Positions 15,107-23,657 of a stretch of DNA of 37,571 nt are shown piece after piece. The DNA comes from CALMEH01 sp964548225. GTDB taxonomy: Bacteria; Acidobacteriota; Blastocatellia; Pyrinomonadales; Pyrinomonadaceae. The stretch spans positions 1-37,571 of the forward strand of contig CAZJQP010000049.1 of NCBI GenBank assembly GCA_964548225.1, in the 5' to 3' direction. Position 1 is the stretch's first letter, and every line of letters starts with the position of its first letter. The notes beneath the pieces are model-generated. The model searched no databases. It was not told the origin of the DNA and saw nothing but the letters and a program-made list of their open reading frames with translations. A program made the translations under genes and the position numbers.

Positions 15107-17455
15107 TTATTTCTTCCGTCCGGCGAGAATCAATTCGCGTCCGACGTAATAAAGAATAATCGCCAAAATCCAAAACGGAATCATTCCGAGCCAATCGGCG
15201 TTTGGTCCGGCGAAAAACGGATTTCCGGTTTCCGCCCATTTTGCCCAGCCGTCTTTTATTTCCTTGAGATAATTCAAGAAACCGTAATCAAGACTGAACA
15301 AAGCAACCATAATTCCGGCGATTGCACCACCGGCAATGTAGCCGGAAGCCATCAGAACACCGTTTGATTTGTCGGTTTCGGCTTCGATTTGCTCGGCAGT
15401 TAAGTTTTGCCGCGCAAGTTTGCGGCGCAGATACAAATCAACTGCCCAACGCACAACTCCGCCGACGAAAATCGGTGTTGAAGTTGCAATCGGCAAATAT
15501 AAACCGACGGCAAAGGCAAGCGCGGAAATTCCTGCAAGTTCGAGCATAATCGCAATCATCGCACCAATTAAAACCAATCCCCAAGGCAGTTCTTGATTCA
15601 AAATTCCTTTGATAATGTAACTCATCAAAGTTGCTTTCGGCGCATCATAGCGTTCAAGCGGTTGACCTGTTTCATCTTTTTTGATTTGTCCGTTAATGCC
15701 CGGATCAACCAAATAAACAGGTTTTCCTTGCTGGTCAACAAGATATTTCCCGACCGGACCTGATTTCGGATCGGTATTTTGCCAAACTTTGTAAGTATTC
15801 GTATCAGTCGTTTTATACGGTCCGTTGATGACTTTTTCATCTTTGAAAGTTCCGCCTTGTTTGAAAAGTTGCGATTCTTTGACGCGAAATTCAGAAGCGA
15901 ATTCTTTTTGATCAACTTTGTGATAATAAGTTTTCGTGTCGTTTAAGGTAACAAGTAACCAGCCCAAAACGAGAGCCGAAGCCAACGCGCCGAAAAGAAT
16001 GGCGATTTGCTGATTGCGCGGCGTTCCGCCAACCCAAAACCCCGTTTTCAAATCTTGCGAAGTCGTGCCGCCGTTTGATGCGGCAATGCAGACGATGCCG
16101 CCGACCGATAATGCCGTAACAAAATACGGATCAGCCGCCGTCCAACCTAAAGTTAAGAAAACCAGACAAGTAATGAGCAAAGTTGCAACCGTCATTCCCG
16201 AAATCGGATTTGACGAAGAACCGATTTCACCCGTCAAACGCGATGAAACCGTAACGAACAAAAATCCTAAAACCAAAATCAGAACCGCGCCGACAATCGA
16301 AACTTTCCAATCGGTAAAAATGCTCAAACCAAGTTGCGGAATCAATAAAATTCCCGCAATAAGCGCAATAATTCCGACGATAACCCATTTCATCGAAATA
16401 TCCTGATCGGTGCGCGGCAAATTTGTGCCTTCTGCGTGTGAGCCGCCCGTTAAATCTGCCAAGCCGGATTTCAAACCGCTCCAAATCGTCGGCAAACTTC
16501 TGGCAAGCGAGATAATTCCCGCCGCCGCAACTGCGCCTGCACCGATGTAGAGAATGTATGCACCGCGAATTGCGCCGGCGGACATTTCGGAAATCGGTTT
16601 GCTGAGTTCGGGCGCAATCGGCGCGGTTGCCGAGTCGCCGAAAAATTTAATCAGCGGAATTAAAACCAAATACGACAAAACGCCGCCGCCAAGCATAATG
16701 CCCGAAACTTTTGGTCCGATGATGTAGCCGACCCCAAGCAAAGCCGGATTATTTTCGAGCGCGACCGAGCCGCCTTTAATTGTATTGTCAGGCAGATTTT
16801 TGTGCGGTTCGGGATTCCATAGACTGAAAACCTGCATCAGCACATTGTAAAGAAAACCCAACCCGAAACCGACACCGATAATTTTTCCGCCTTGCAGAGC
16901 CGCGCTGTCATCCGCGTTCGTATCAACAAGCTGTGAAGCCTCACGCGATTCTTTCGATGCGCCCGCCTTCAAAACTTCCGCGCAAGCCGTGCCTTCGGGA
17001 TATTTTAAGTAGCCGTGCTGTTCCTTGATTAAAGCGCGACGCAGCGGAATCATTAATAAAATTCCCAAAAGTCCGCCGAAAACTGCAACCAAAGTTGATT
17101 GCATTAAATTCAAATCAAAGCCGAGAATCATAATCGCGGGCATCGTAACACCCACGCCAAAAGCGATTGATTCGCCTGCGCTTCCGGCAGTTTGCATTAT
17201 GTTTCCTTCAAGAATCGTGGCATCACGCGCCCCGAATTTTGAAAGCAGACGAAACAAGGTAATCGCAATCACAGCAACCGGAATCGAAGCCGAAACGGTT
17301 AAACCCGTTTTCAAAACCAGATAAAGCGACGACGCACCGAAAACGATTCCCAACAAAGTGCCGACGAAAAGCGGAAAAATCGAAAGTTCACGCAAACTCG
17401 TGCGGTCGGGTATGTAGGAACGAAAGTTCTCCAAAAAAGGATTTTTATTAGCCAT
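15107..17455 (-). CDS. OPT family oligopeptide/metal-chelate transporter
   Basis: 782 aa from ATG 17453-17455, with GGAGG upstream. The protein is mostly hydrophobic segments, as expected for the OPT family (secondary, proton-coupled uptake of oligopeptides or metal-chelates at the inner membrane). Family signatures are present: NIMQTAGSAGESIAFGVG (residues about 84-101), KYPEGTACAEVLKAG, and SQDLKTGFWVGGTPRNQQI near residue 467. A hydrophilic stretch of about 100 residues (about 510-610, rich in K, D and Y) interrupts the membrane part between LVTLNDTKTYYHKV and ATLMSYIIKGILNQ. This makes it longer than the more compact members. The bacterial TIGR00733-type subfamily is the best fit. A terminator follows at 15031-15078. 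Confidence 0.92.
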   Translation of the reverse strand: MANKNPFLENFRSYIPDRTSLRELSIFPLFVGTLLGIVFGASSLYLVLKTGLTVSASIPVAVIAITLFRLLSKFGARDATILEGNIMQTAGSAGESIAFGVGVTMPAIMILGFDLNLMQSTLVAVFGGLLGILLMIPLRRALIKEQHGYLKYPEGTACAEVLKAGASKESREASQLVDTNADDSAALQGGKIIGVGFGLGFLYNVLMQVFSLWNPEPHKNLPDNTIKGGSVALENNPALLGVGYIIGPKVSGIMLGGGVLSYLVLIPLIKFFGDSATAPIAPELSKPISEMSAGAIRGAYILYIGAGAVAAAGIISLARSLPTIWSGLKSGLADLTGGSHAEGTNLPRTDQDISMKWVIVGIIALIAGILLIPQLGLSIFTDWKVSIVGAVLILVLGFLFVTVSSRLTGEIGSSSNPISGMTVATLLITCLVFLTLGWTAADPYFVTALSVGGIVCIAASNGGTTSQDLKTGFWVGGTPRNQQIAILFGALASALVLGWLLVTLNDTKTYYHKVDQKEFASEFRVKESQLFKQGGTFKDEKVINGPYKTTDTNTYKVWQNTDPKSGPVGKYLVDQQGKPVYLVDPGINGQIKKDETGQPLERYDAPKATLMSYIIKGILNQELPWGLVLIGAMIAIMLELAGISALAFAVGLYLPIATSTPIFVGGVVRWAVDLYLRRKLARQNLTAEQIEAETDKSNGVLMASGYIAGGAIAGIMVALFSLDYGFLNYLKEIKDGWAKWAETGNPFFAGPNADWLGMIPFWILAIILYYVGRELILAGRKK

Positions 17456-17582
17456 AACGGAAAGTCAAAACCTCCAAGTTTTTTTTGAAACGAAAAAAGG
17501 GAAAGTAGTTTTTTTAGTTTAACTTGCGTTAATTTACACCGCAAACCGAAAAGACGCAAGACGGGAAAGCAGTTAGCGATCA

Positions 17583-17664
17583 GCAATCAGCAGTTAGCAG
17601 TTATCGGATATTCAGTTTTTATTTACTGCTGAATGCTGAAGGCTGAATGCTAACTGCTGACTGC
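17583..17664. repeat. Palindromic dispersed repeat of the CAGTTAGCAG / CTGCTGAATGCTGA type
   Basis: GCAATCAGCAGTTAGC (17583-17598) pairs with 17649-17664 with one mismatch. Between them are CTGCTGAATGCTGAAGGCTG repeats. The right arm contains the stop codon and the last codons of purF. Confidence 0.85.
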
Positions 17665-19059
17665 CAACTTATTTTTGACAATCAAGGTCGGATATTTTTC
17701 GCTCCAACAAGCCGTGCAAGACGAACTTTCTTCAATACCGATTGCCGCCCGCATTCCTTCAATCGAAAGATAACCGAGTGAATCGGCTTCGATATAACTG
17801 CAAACCTCTTCAACCGACATTTGCGCGGCAATCAATTCGGCTTTGCGCGGCGTGTCAACGCCGTAATAGCAAGGCGAAATCGTCGGCGGACACGAAATCC
17901 GCAGATGAACTTCTTTCGCTCCGGCTTCACGCACCATTTGCACGATTTTCTTGCTCGTTGTGCCGCGCACAATCGAATCGTCAACCAAAACAATTCGTCT
18001 GTCTTTGATTAAATCCTTTATCGGATTGAGTTTAAGCCGCACGCCAAACGAACGAATGCTTTGCGAAGGTTCGATAAAAGTTCGCCCAACGTAATGATTG
18101 CGAATAATCGCGTGGCGAAAATTGATGCCCGATTCGCGTGCAAAACCGACTGCCGCCGCTACGCCCGAATCAGGAACGGGAACAACCAAAGTATCATCTT
18201 GCGCGTTCTCAATCGGATGCTCGATAGCAAGTTGTCTGCCCATCAAATGCCGCGATTGATTTACCGAACGCCCGAAAATTATCGAATCGGGACGCGAAAA
18301 ATAGACATGCTCAAACGCGCAAACCGAAAGCGGTTTCGCTTCAAACGGAAACATTGAACGAAGTCCGTTTTCATCAATCACCAACATTTCGCCCGCCTTG
18401 ATTTCGCGCACATATTCGGCATCAATCAAGTCAAAGGCGCAAGTTTCCGACGCAACACACCAAGCATCTTTCAATTTGCCCAAAACAAGCGGACGAAAAC
18501 CTCGTGGGTCGCGCACGGCAATCAAGCATTTTGGCGTTAAAAACAGCAAAGAAAACGCGCCTTCAATCTTTTGCAAAACTTTTGAAATCGCTTCGTTCAC
18601 GTCTTTCGCGCCGGTTCGCGCAACCGAATGAAGAATCGTTTCCGTATCCGAAGTCGAAGAAAAAATCGCTCCGGCTTTTTCTAATTCGTCGCGTTTTTGC
18701 GCCGCAAACGGCAGATTTCCGTTATGACAAACCGCAATTTGCCCGTGTTGACAAGTTACGGAAAATGGCTGAACTTCCTTAATCGTATTTTTTCCCGCAG
18801 TCGAATATCGCGTATGTCCGATTGCCGCGCTTCCCGTCAGTTTCTTTAATTCATCTTCAACCAAAACATCGGCAACAAGTCCTTGCGAACGAAACTGATG
18901 CAAGTCTTCGCCGTCGCTTGAGACAATTCCGCAAGCCTCTTGTCCGCGATGCTGAAGCGCAAAAAGTCCAAGTTGTGTCAAAGTCGAGGCTTCCGAATGA
19001 CCGAAAACACCAAAAATACCGCATTCTTCGTGAAATTTGTCGAGAATCAAATCCATCAT
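17650..19059 (-). CDS. purF: Amidophosphoribosyltransferase (glutamine PRPP amidotransferase)
   Basis: 469 aa. It catalyses the first committed step of purine synthesis, PRPP plus glutamine to 5-phosphoribosylamine, in the cytoplasm. A 12-residue propeptide MMDLILDKFHEE precedes the nucleophile Cys13 in CGIFGVFG, as in the Bacillus-type enzyme. The glutaminase domain shows GHTRYSTAGKN and CHNGNLP; the phosphoribosyltransferase domain has the PRPP loop RIVLVDDSIVRGTTSKKIV. Cysteines expected to ligate a [4Fe-4S] cluster are present: C in PLSVCAFEHVYFSRPDS, C in SPCYYGVDTP, and CTAC near the C-terminus (SSSCTACWSEKYP). The start could be either of the first two ATGs. The final LAVSS and TAG come from the dispersed palindrome at 17583-17664. 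No other pur gene is adjacent. Confidence 0.97.
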   Translation of the reverse strand: MMDLILDKFHEECGIFGVFGHSEASTLTQLGLFALQHRGQEACGIVSSDGEDLHQFRSQGLVADVLVEDELKKLTGSAAIGHTRYSTAGKNTIKEVQPFSVTCQHGQIAVCHNGNLPFAAQKRDELEKAGAIFSSTSDTETILHSVARTGAKDVNEAISKVLQKIEGAFSLLFLTPKCLIAVRDPRGFRPLVLGKLKDAWCVASETCAFDLIDAEYVREIKAGEMLVIDENGLRSMFPFEAKPLSVCAFEHVYFSRPDSIIFGRSVNQSRHLMGRQLAIEHPIENAQDDTLVVPVPDSGVAAAVGFARESGINFRHAIIRNHYVGRTFIEPSQSIRSFGVRLKLNPIKDLIKDRRIVLVDDSIVRGTTSKKIVQMVREAGAKEVHLRISCPPTISPCYYGVDTPRKAELIAAQMSVEEVCSYIEADSLGYLSIEGMRAAIGIEESSSCTACWSEKYPTLIVKNKLAVSS

Positions 19060-19080
19060 TTCTATTTTGCCAAAAATAAC

Positions 19081-19147
19081 TCAAACAGGATAGACAAGAT
19101 GAGCAAGATAAAGCCAAAATCCTGCATATCCTGTCTATCCTGTTTGA
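19081..19147. repeat. Palindromic dispersed repeat of the CAAACAGGATAGACAGGAT type
   Basis: Left arm 19081-19100 (TCAAACAGGATAGACAAGAT) and right arm 19128-19147 differ at one position. A further AGATGAGCAAGAT lies within. The right arm contains the stop codon and last codons of the methyltransferase gene; the left arm lies in the leader of purF. Confidence 0.88.
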
Positions 19148-21384
19148 ATTTTTCCCAAACTATGCGCCAAACGATTGAGCAAAATCAAAAGATGCGCGTC
19201 TTGGATTTGTTCGGAATGAGCGAGCCAATCCGCCAGATGAAAAAATTTCAAATCTGTTTCCGCCAAATTTTCTGCGTCCAATTCAACCGCTAACGGATAA
19301 ACAATTTCGGGTGTAATTCCAGCAGATGTAAAAAACGAGCCGCCGAGTTCCCAAGCGTTTTTGAATGAAGCGTTAAAATCTTTCGGGAATTTTTCGCGCA
19401 AAAAAGGCTCTAAATCGAATTTATGTTCAACCGCAAACGGAAGCCGCCACGCGGGAACACAAGCAAGATTTGAATTTCCCGAAAATCTCTGCGGCGCGGG
19501 TAAATCTCGAAACTCGATGCCGACTAAAATCTCGCTTTCAGTTTTGATAAACGGAATCGCCGCGACCGTGTTTTTGCTGAAATTTTTCGGCACGACGTAT
19601 TCAAAAGTTGCTCGTGAAATTTCGTTCTTCGCCGAATCTGTTTCGACAAATTCGCTTTTGCAGAGCTTTAAGAAATTGTTTTCTGCGAGTTCGATTTCTT
19701 CAAAAACTTCGTTTTGTTTAATCTCAAAATCGCTTTCGATTTTGCCCGAAAAATCTTGCGTCGTCGGCAAAATTGCCGCACCAATCCACGCGCTTGCCGA
19801 ACGATTTAGTTTTCTCAAAAGCCTGTAAATATTGATTTCCAAACGCGCATCAAACATTCCGCCAACGTGCGATGCGCGAAGAACTTGCAAAGCATCGAGT
19901 TCGCGCACAAATCCCGCGCTTTTGAATTTCGTGTAGTTTTCAATCGCTTGCGGCGGATTTTCAAATTTTGTGATTTTGACCAAAAAAGATTCAACGCGCT
20001 CATCAATTCCGCCTGCCGAAGTAAAATAAAACTGCGGTTCGCCGATTTCTAAAATTTTATCTTCGGAAAGATTTGCTCTTTTCCCTAAAATCTCGAAAAT
20101 CGGTTTTTGGTCTTTGGTTTTTGGTCTTTGTAAATCTGTAATTTGCAATTTGTGATTTGTAATTGCCGAAATCGGCTCGGTCAAATAACCCGAATAATTG
20201 GCGCGATTTAGATTTTTTCTTTTGCTCTGAGCGTTGACAATCGGGCGCGGAAAATCTTTTTTGGCAAGCACGAAAATCTGTCCGTTTTCGCTTTCAAACC
20301 AAGGCAAAAGGTCAATCGTCTGATTCGGACGCTCGGCGAGTTCGTAGATTTGATTCGTTTGTTTGTGGCGATAGGCTTTGAGCTTGAGAAATGATTTTTC
20401 GCTCGGAGTTAAAACAGTCGCTACCGCTTCCTGTTCTGACAAACGCACACCTTCGCCCGACGAAACTTTTTCGCCGACGATTAAATAATTCGTCGGCGGA
20501 AATTTCAGCGGATTGCCTTGTAAATCCGACAGATAAAATTTTCCTTCAAAACGATTTTCGACAATCCACGGATTCCAGAGCGGCATCGAAACGACGATTC
20601 TTAAATTTTCTTTTCTGAATCCGCGCTCAAAATCTTTTTGCGAAAAATAGCAGTATTCTTCCAAAAGTTCAGGCTTCCAATGGTCGCGGTAATCTTTCCG
20701 CAAAACAAACTCGGCGACGGTTTTTAAGGTGATTTCAAAACGCGAAAAATTTGGGTGTGGCGATGAATGTTTTCGATAAAAAACGGGCGCATCGAAATTT
20801 AAACTCGAACGAAAATCACGCGCAAAAACTTCAAACAGCGCCGCGGTTGAAAGCTCGGCAATTTCACCGTTTGGCAAACCGTCATCAGTTGGCAAATCGA
20901 GAAAAACTTCTCTTTCCGCGTTATCAGGAATGACAAAATCGCGGATAATCAAAACGCCGCCCGTGCGTAATTGCGCGACTTGATTCTGTAAAGTTTTCGT
21001 GATTTGTCGTGCGTCGAAACCGTTAAAACTCGTAACATGATGCAGAACGGACGAATCCAAAATGCCGTCTAAAGATTCATTTTCAAAAACATTTTCGGCA
21101 ATGTCGCCGACGCTAAAAGAAAGATTTTCGGCTTTGTAATGTTTGCGGGAATATTCGATTGTTACGGGATTGATGTCAACGCCGACAAGCTGTAAATCTC
21201 TATACAAACGCGCTAAATCGAAAGTGCCGCTGCCCGAACCGCTGCCCATATCGGCAATCGTTCCGCGAGAAGGAAAATGCGCCGTCGTGAGCGCGATTTT
21301 CTGCTGCATCGAAGCGTCCATTCCCGCGAAATATTCTTCGTATTCCGACAAATTTCCGCGGTCTTGTTTGGCGTATTTGTTCAT
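19135..21384 (-). CDS. Class I SAM-dependent methyltransferase fused to Nudix-like segments
   Basis: 749 aa from ATG 21382-21384. Residues about 1-210 are a Rossmann-type methyltransferase: motif I IADMGSGSGSGTFDLARL, the acidic residue after beta-2 in LVGVDINPVTIEYSR, SVGDIAEN, and LDGILDSSVLHHVTSF. The remaining ~500 residues have no firm family. Two stretches, PQFYFTSAGGIDERVESFLV (about residue 445) and ELGGSFFTSAGITPEIVYPL (about 695), look like the tail of Nudix folds (x-x-S-x-G-x-x-x-E). The canonical GX5EX7REUXEEXGU box is not evident, so hydrolase activity is doubtful. An insertion at residues about 406-427 is encoded by dispersed-repeat DNA. The last residues and stop come from the palindrome at 19081-19147. 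The substrate is unknown. Confidence 0.8.
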   Translation of the reverse strand: MNKYAKQDRGNLSEYEEYFAGMDASMQQKIALTTAHFPSRGTIADMGSGSGSGTFDLARLYRDLQLVGVDINPVTIEYSRKHYKAENLSFSVGDIAENVFENESLDGILDSSVLHHVTSFNGFDARQITKTLQNQVAQLRTGGVLIIRDFVIPDNAEREVFLDLPTDDGLPNGEIAELSTAALFEVFARDFRSSLNFDAPVFYRKHSSPHPNFSRFEITLKTVAEFVLRKDYRDHWKPELLEEYCYFSQKDFERGFRKENLRIVVSMPLWNPWIVENRFEGKFYLSDLQGNPLKFPPTNYLIVGEKVSSGEGVRLSEQEAVATVLTPSEKSFLKLKAYRHKQTNQIYELAERPNQTIDLLPWFESENGQIFVLAKKDFPRPIVNAQSKRKNLNRANYSGYLTEPISAITNHKLQITDLQRPKTKDQKPIFEILGKRANLSEDKILEIGEPQFYFTSAGGIDERVESFLVKITKFENPPQAIENYTKFKSAGFVRELDALQVLRASHVGGMFDARLEINIYRLLRKLNRSASAWIGAAILPTTQDFSGKIESDFEIKQNEVFEEIELAENNFLKLCKSEFVETDSAKNEISRATFEYVVPKNFSKNTVAAIPFIKTESEILVGIEFRDLPAPQRFSGNSNLACVPAWRLPFAVEHKFDLEPFLREKFPKDFNASFKNAWELGGSFFTSAGITPEIVYPLAVELDAENLAETDLKFFHLADWLAHSEQIQDAHLLILLNRLAHSLGKIQTG
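20103..20166. repeat. Dispersed low-complexity repeat lying in frame inside the methyltransferase gene
   Basis: Tandem GGTTTTTGGTCTTTGG units are followed by AATCTGTAATTTGCAATTTG and TGATTTGTAATT, a composition typical of intergenic repeats of this kind. On the coding strand it gives TNHKLQITDLQRPKTKDQKP without a stop. Confidence 0.7.
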
Positions 21385-21395
21385 AGATTTTTTTT

Positions 21396-21476
21396 AACGC
21401 AAAGACGCGAAGACGCAAAGGCGCAAAGAGTTTTATTGTTTTTCTTTGCGTCTTCGCATCTTTGCGTCTTTGCGTT
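21396..21476. repeat. Palindromic dispersed repeat of the AACGCAAAGACGC type
   Basis: AACGCAAAGACGCGAAGACG and following bases (21396-21420) pair with CTTTGCGTCTTCGC...TTTGCGTCTTTGCGTT (21444-21476). The arms are internally made of CAAAGACG units, so several registers of pairing are possible. It separates fahA from the methyltransferase start. Confidence 0.88.
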
Positions 21477-21483
21477 GAAAATC

Positions 21484-22827
21484 TTAGTCGGCAGGCAGAA
21501 TGCGTCCGCGGCATTCGCCGAAGCCGATTCGGCGGAAACCTTCGCGTTCGCAGAAGCCTTTCATAATGATTTCGTCGCCGTCTTCTAAAAATCTTCGCGT
21601 TTCGCCATTGGGCAATTCAATCGGTTCTTTACCGCGCCAAGTTAATTCTAAAAGACAGCCGCGTTCGTGTTTTTCGCGTCCCGAAACTGTTCCGGTCGCC
21701 ATCAAATCGCCGGTTTGCAGGTTGCAACCGTTTGAGGCGTGATGCGTCAGCATTTGCGCGATTGTCCAATATAAATCCTTCATATTTGAACGCGAAAGCA
21801 AAAACGGTTCGGTGTTTTCATCGCGCATTTTCGCGGTTTGCAGATAAACTTCAAGTTTGATGTCAAAGCCGCCGAATTTTTGATTCGCTTCGCCGTTCAG
21901 ATAATCTAACGGCTGCGGATCGTTTTCATCGCGTTCAAACGCCGGAACGCGAAACGGCGCGAGAGCTTCCATCGTAACAACAAACGGCGAAATTGTCGTC
22001 GCAAAATTCTTTGCTAGAAAAGGTCCGAGCGGCTGATATTCCCACGCTTGAATATCTCGCGCCGACCAATCATTTACTAAACATAAACCGAAAATATGTT
22101 CTTCCGCGTTTTCAATCGGGATTGATTCGCCCATCTGATTTCCCTTGCCGACAAAAAAGCCGACTTCCATTTCGTAATCGAGATTTTTCGCGGGAATAAA
22201 CACGGGCGGCGCGTCTGCGTCTGCACGATTCTGACCTTTCGGACGCTTAATATCAGTTCCCGAAACGACGATTGACGAAGCGCGTCCGTGATAGCCGATG
22301 GGAATATATTTGTAATTCGGCAACAACGGATTATCGGGACGAAACATCGCACCAACATTCGTCGCGTGAAATATCGAGCAGTAAAAATCAGTGTAATCGC
22401 CGATTTCAAAGGGAACAACAAATTCAACATCCGAAATTGAAAATAAATTTTCCTTTATAATTTCCCGTGTTTTCTCATCGGCGGTTTCACTTACAAATTC
22501 AATTAAACGTCTGCGAATTTGAGAGAGAATTTCAGAATTCAAATCTTTAATTCCAGGCGTAAGTGAGTAACGATAAATTAAGCCTGCCAACTCATTGTAT
22601 GAATCAGAACCTTTTTCGCCGAACAGTCCTTTCTCATAGCAGCCTTCAAAATCAATTATGTAATCTCCGATTGCGAATCCAAGACATTGATATTTTCCCT
22701 CATCAGACTTCTCGTAGAAATAACAAAAAGGCAAATTTTGAATCGGAAAATCCGTGTCGGGCGCGTTGGCTGATTCGATCCAGCTTTTTAAATTAACATC
22801 GTGTGTTTCGTTGATTTCGTATGTCAT
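21484..22827 (-). CDS. fahA: Fumarylacetoacetase
   Basis: 447 aa from ATG 22825-22827 (MTYEINETHDVNLKSWIESA). The frame opens 14 codons earlier but the family start fits here. It hydrolyses 4-fumarylacetoacetate to fumarate and acetoacetate, the last step of tyrosine catabolism. The N-terminal SH3-like domain is followed by the FAH catalytic fold. Visible signatures are DFYCSIFHATNVGAMFR (metal- and substrate-binding D and H), YKYIPIGYHGRASSIVVSG, LDYEMEVGFFVGKGN (ExE metal ligands), LVNDWSARDIQAWEYQPLGP, KNFATTISPFVV and ATGTVSG. Length is usual. It lies downstream of the transposase and repeat cluster in the same orientation as hmgA, and may be expressed separately from the rest of the pathway genes. 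Confidence 0.97.
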   Translation of the reverse strand: MTYEINETHDVNLKSWIESANAPDTDFPIQNLPFCYFYEKSDEGKYQCLGFAIGDYIIDFEGCYEKGLFGEKGSDSYNELAGLIYRYSLTPGIKDLNSEILSQIRRRLIEFVSETADEKTREIIKENLFSISDVEFVVPFEIGDYTDFYCSIFHATNVGAMFRPDNPLLPNYKYIPIGYHGRASSIVVSGTDIKRPKGQNRADADAPPVFIPAKNLDYEMEVGFFVGKGNQMGESIPIENAEEHIFGLCLVNDWSARDIQAWEYQPLGPFLAKNFATTISPFVVTMEALAPFRVPAFERDENDPQPLDYLNGEANQKFGGFDIKLEVYLQTAKMRDENTEPFLLSRSNMKDLYWTIAQMLTHHASNGCNLQTGDLMATGTVSGREKHERGCLLELTWRGKEPIELPNGETRRFLEDGDEIIMKGFCEREGFRRIGFGECRGRILPAD

Positions 22828-22837
22828 AAAAATTATT

Positions 22838-23160
22838 GTCGCAAACGTCCCTGAAAGGGACAAATCCAATAGCGTCGGGAGAATCCCGACGACAAATGTG
22901 ATAATGATGCCGTCCCTGAAAGGGACGAATTAAACTCGGCGCAATTAAAATTCAACAAATAAATTCGTCCCTTTCAGGGACGGTTCAATCCGCTGATTCT
23001 ACGTCGGGATTCTCCCAACGCTATTAAATACGTCCCTTTCAGGGACAAATCGGCTGATTTTATATCGGGATTCTCCCAACGCTATTGAATCGGCTGATTC
23101 TACGTCGAGTTTTACTCGCCACTATTGAATGCGTCTTTTTCAGGGACAAATCTAATTCGG
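22838..23160. repeat. Cluster of short palindromes (GTCCCTTTCAGGGAC and GTCGGGATTCTCCCAAC types)
   Basis: GTCCCTGAAAGGGAC or its inverse occurs at 22847-22861, 22912-22926, 22967-22981, 23032-23046 and, degenerate, 23132-23146. GTCGGGAGAATCCCGAC occurs at 22874-22890, with variants at 23003-23019 and about 23062-23080. Common linkers read AATCGGCTGATTCTACGTCG and ACGCTATTGAAT. The pattern of alternating short palindromes next to a Y1 transposase is that of a REP/BIME cluster. This explains the gene-free stretch between fahA and the transposase. Confidence 0.88.
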
Positions 23161-23192
23161 CTTTTTGATAAAAAACAACCGGTAAATTGCAT

Positions 23193-23645
23193 TTAATCCC
23201 AAACATATCGTTCATCATAATCCATTTCATATTTGTTCAAAAAATATCTGAACTCGTCTTCAAAACTATCGCTTGCGTGATGCTCTTTTTGTTTGGCGAT
23301 GTATTTTTTCACATCGGCAATCTGCGTGTGTCCGACCGAAAATGCGCCGTAGCCATCTTGCCATTGAAACAGATTAAAGTCTTTACCTTTCGTCTTTATC
23401 CATTTTGAACTGTCGCGTTTGATGTCGCCGACAAGTTTGCTGCGTTCGATATTTTTGCTCATTGAAACGAGTAGATGAATATGGTTTTCCGTCCCGCCGG
23501 CTGATAATAATTTCGATTTATTATTGTTTGTACTGCCGCCGATGTATGAAAACAGTTCTTCCTCGATTTCAGGTCGAATCAAATCGGCACGGTTTTTCGT
23601 TGAAAAAATTATATGAACGTATAATTTGACGAATGTTTGCGCCAT
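23193..23645 (-). CDS. IS200/IS605-like (REP-associated type) HUH transposase
   Basis: 150 aa from ATG 23643-23645 (MAQTFVKLYVHIIFSTKNR). It belongs to the Y1_Tnp fold: single-strand DNA transposases that cut with one tyrosine. The HUH metal-binding pair is in ENHIHLLVSM (H-I-H), and the nucleophile tyrosine is in ADVKKYIAKQKEHH, followed by the usual glutamine and histidine. The size is that of IS200-type TnpA. The gene is intact and has a palindrome cluster directly downstream (22838-23160). This suggests it mobilises or once mobilised those repeats, or that the element is a domesticated REP-associated transposase. It sits between the 299-aa gene and fahA, 12 bases from the former, and so interrupts the tyrosine cluster. 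Confidence 0.92.
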   Translation of the reverse strand: MAQTFVKLYVHIIFSTKNRADLIRPEIEEELFSYIGGSTNNNKSKLLSAGGTENHIHLLVSMSKNIERSKLVGDIKRDSSKWIKTKGKDFNLFQWQDGYGAFSVGHTQIADVKKYIAKQKEHHASDSFEDEFRYFLNKYEMDYDERYVWD

Positions 23646-23657
23646 AATCAATTTAAA

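Noticed and set aside
22838..23160. CRISPR array
   Set aside because: Repeats are 15-17 bp palindromes with irregular spacing, two alternating types, and conserved linkers instead of unique spacers. No cas gene is present.
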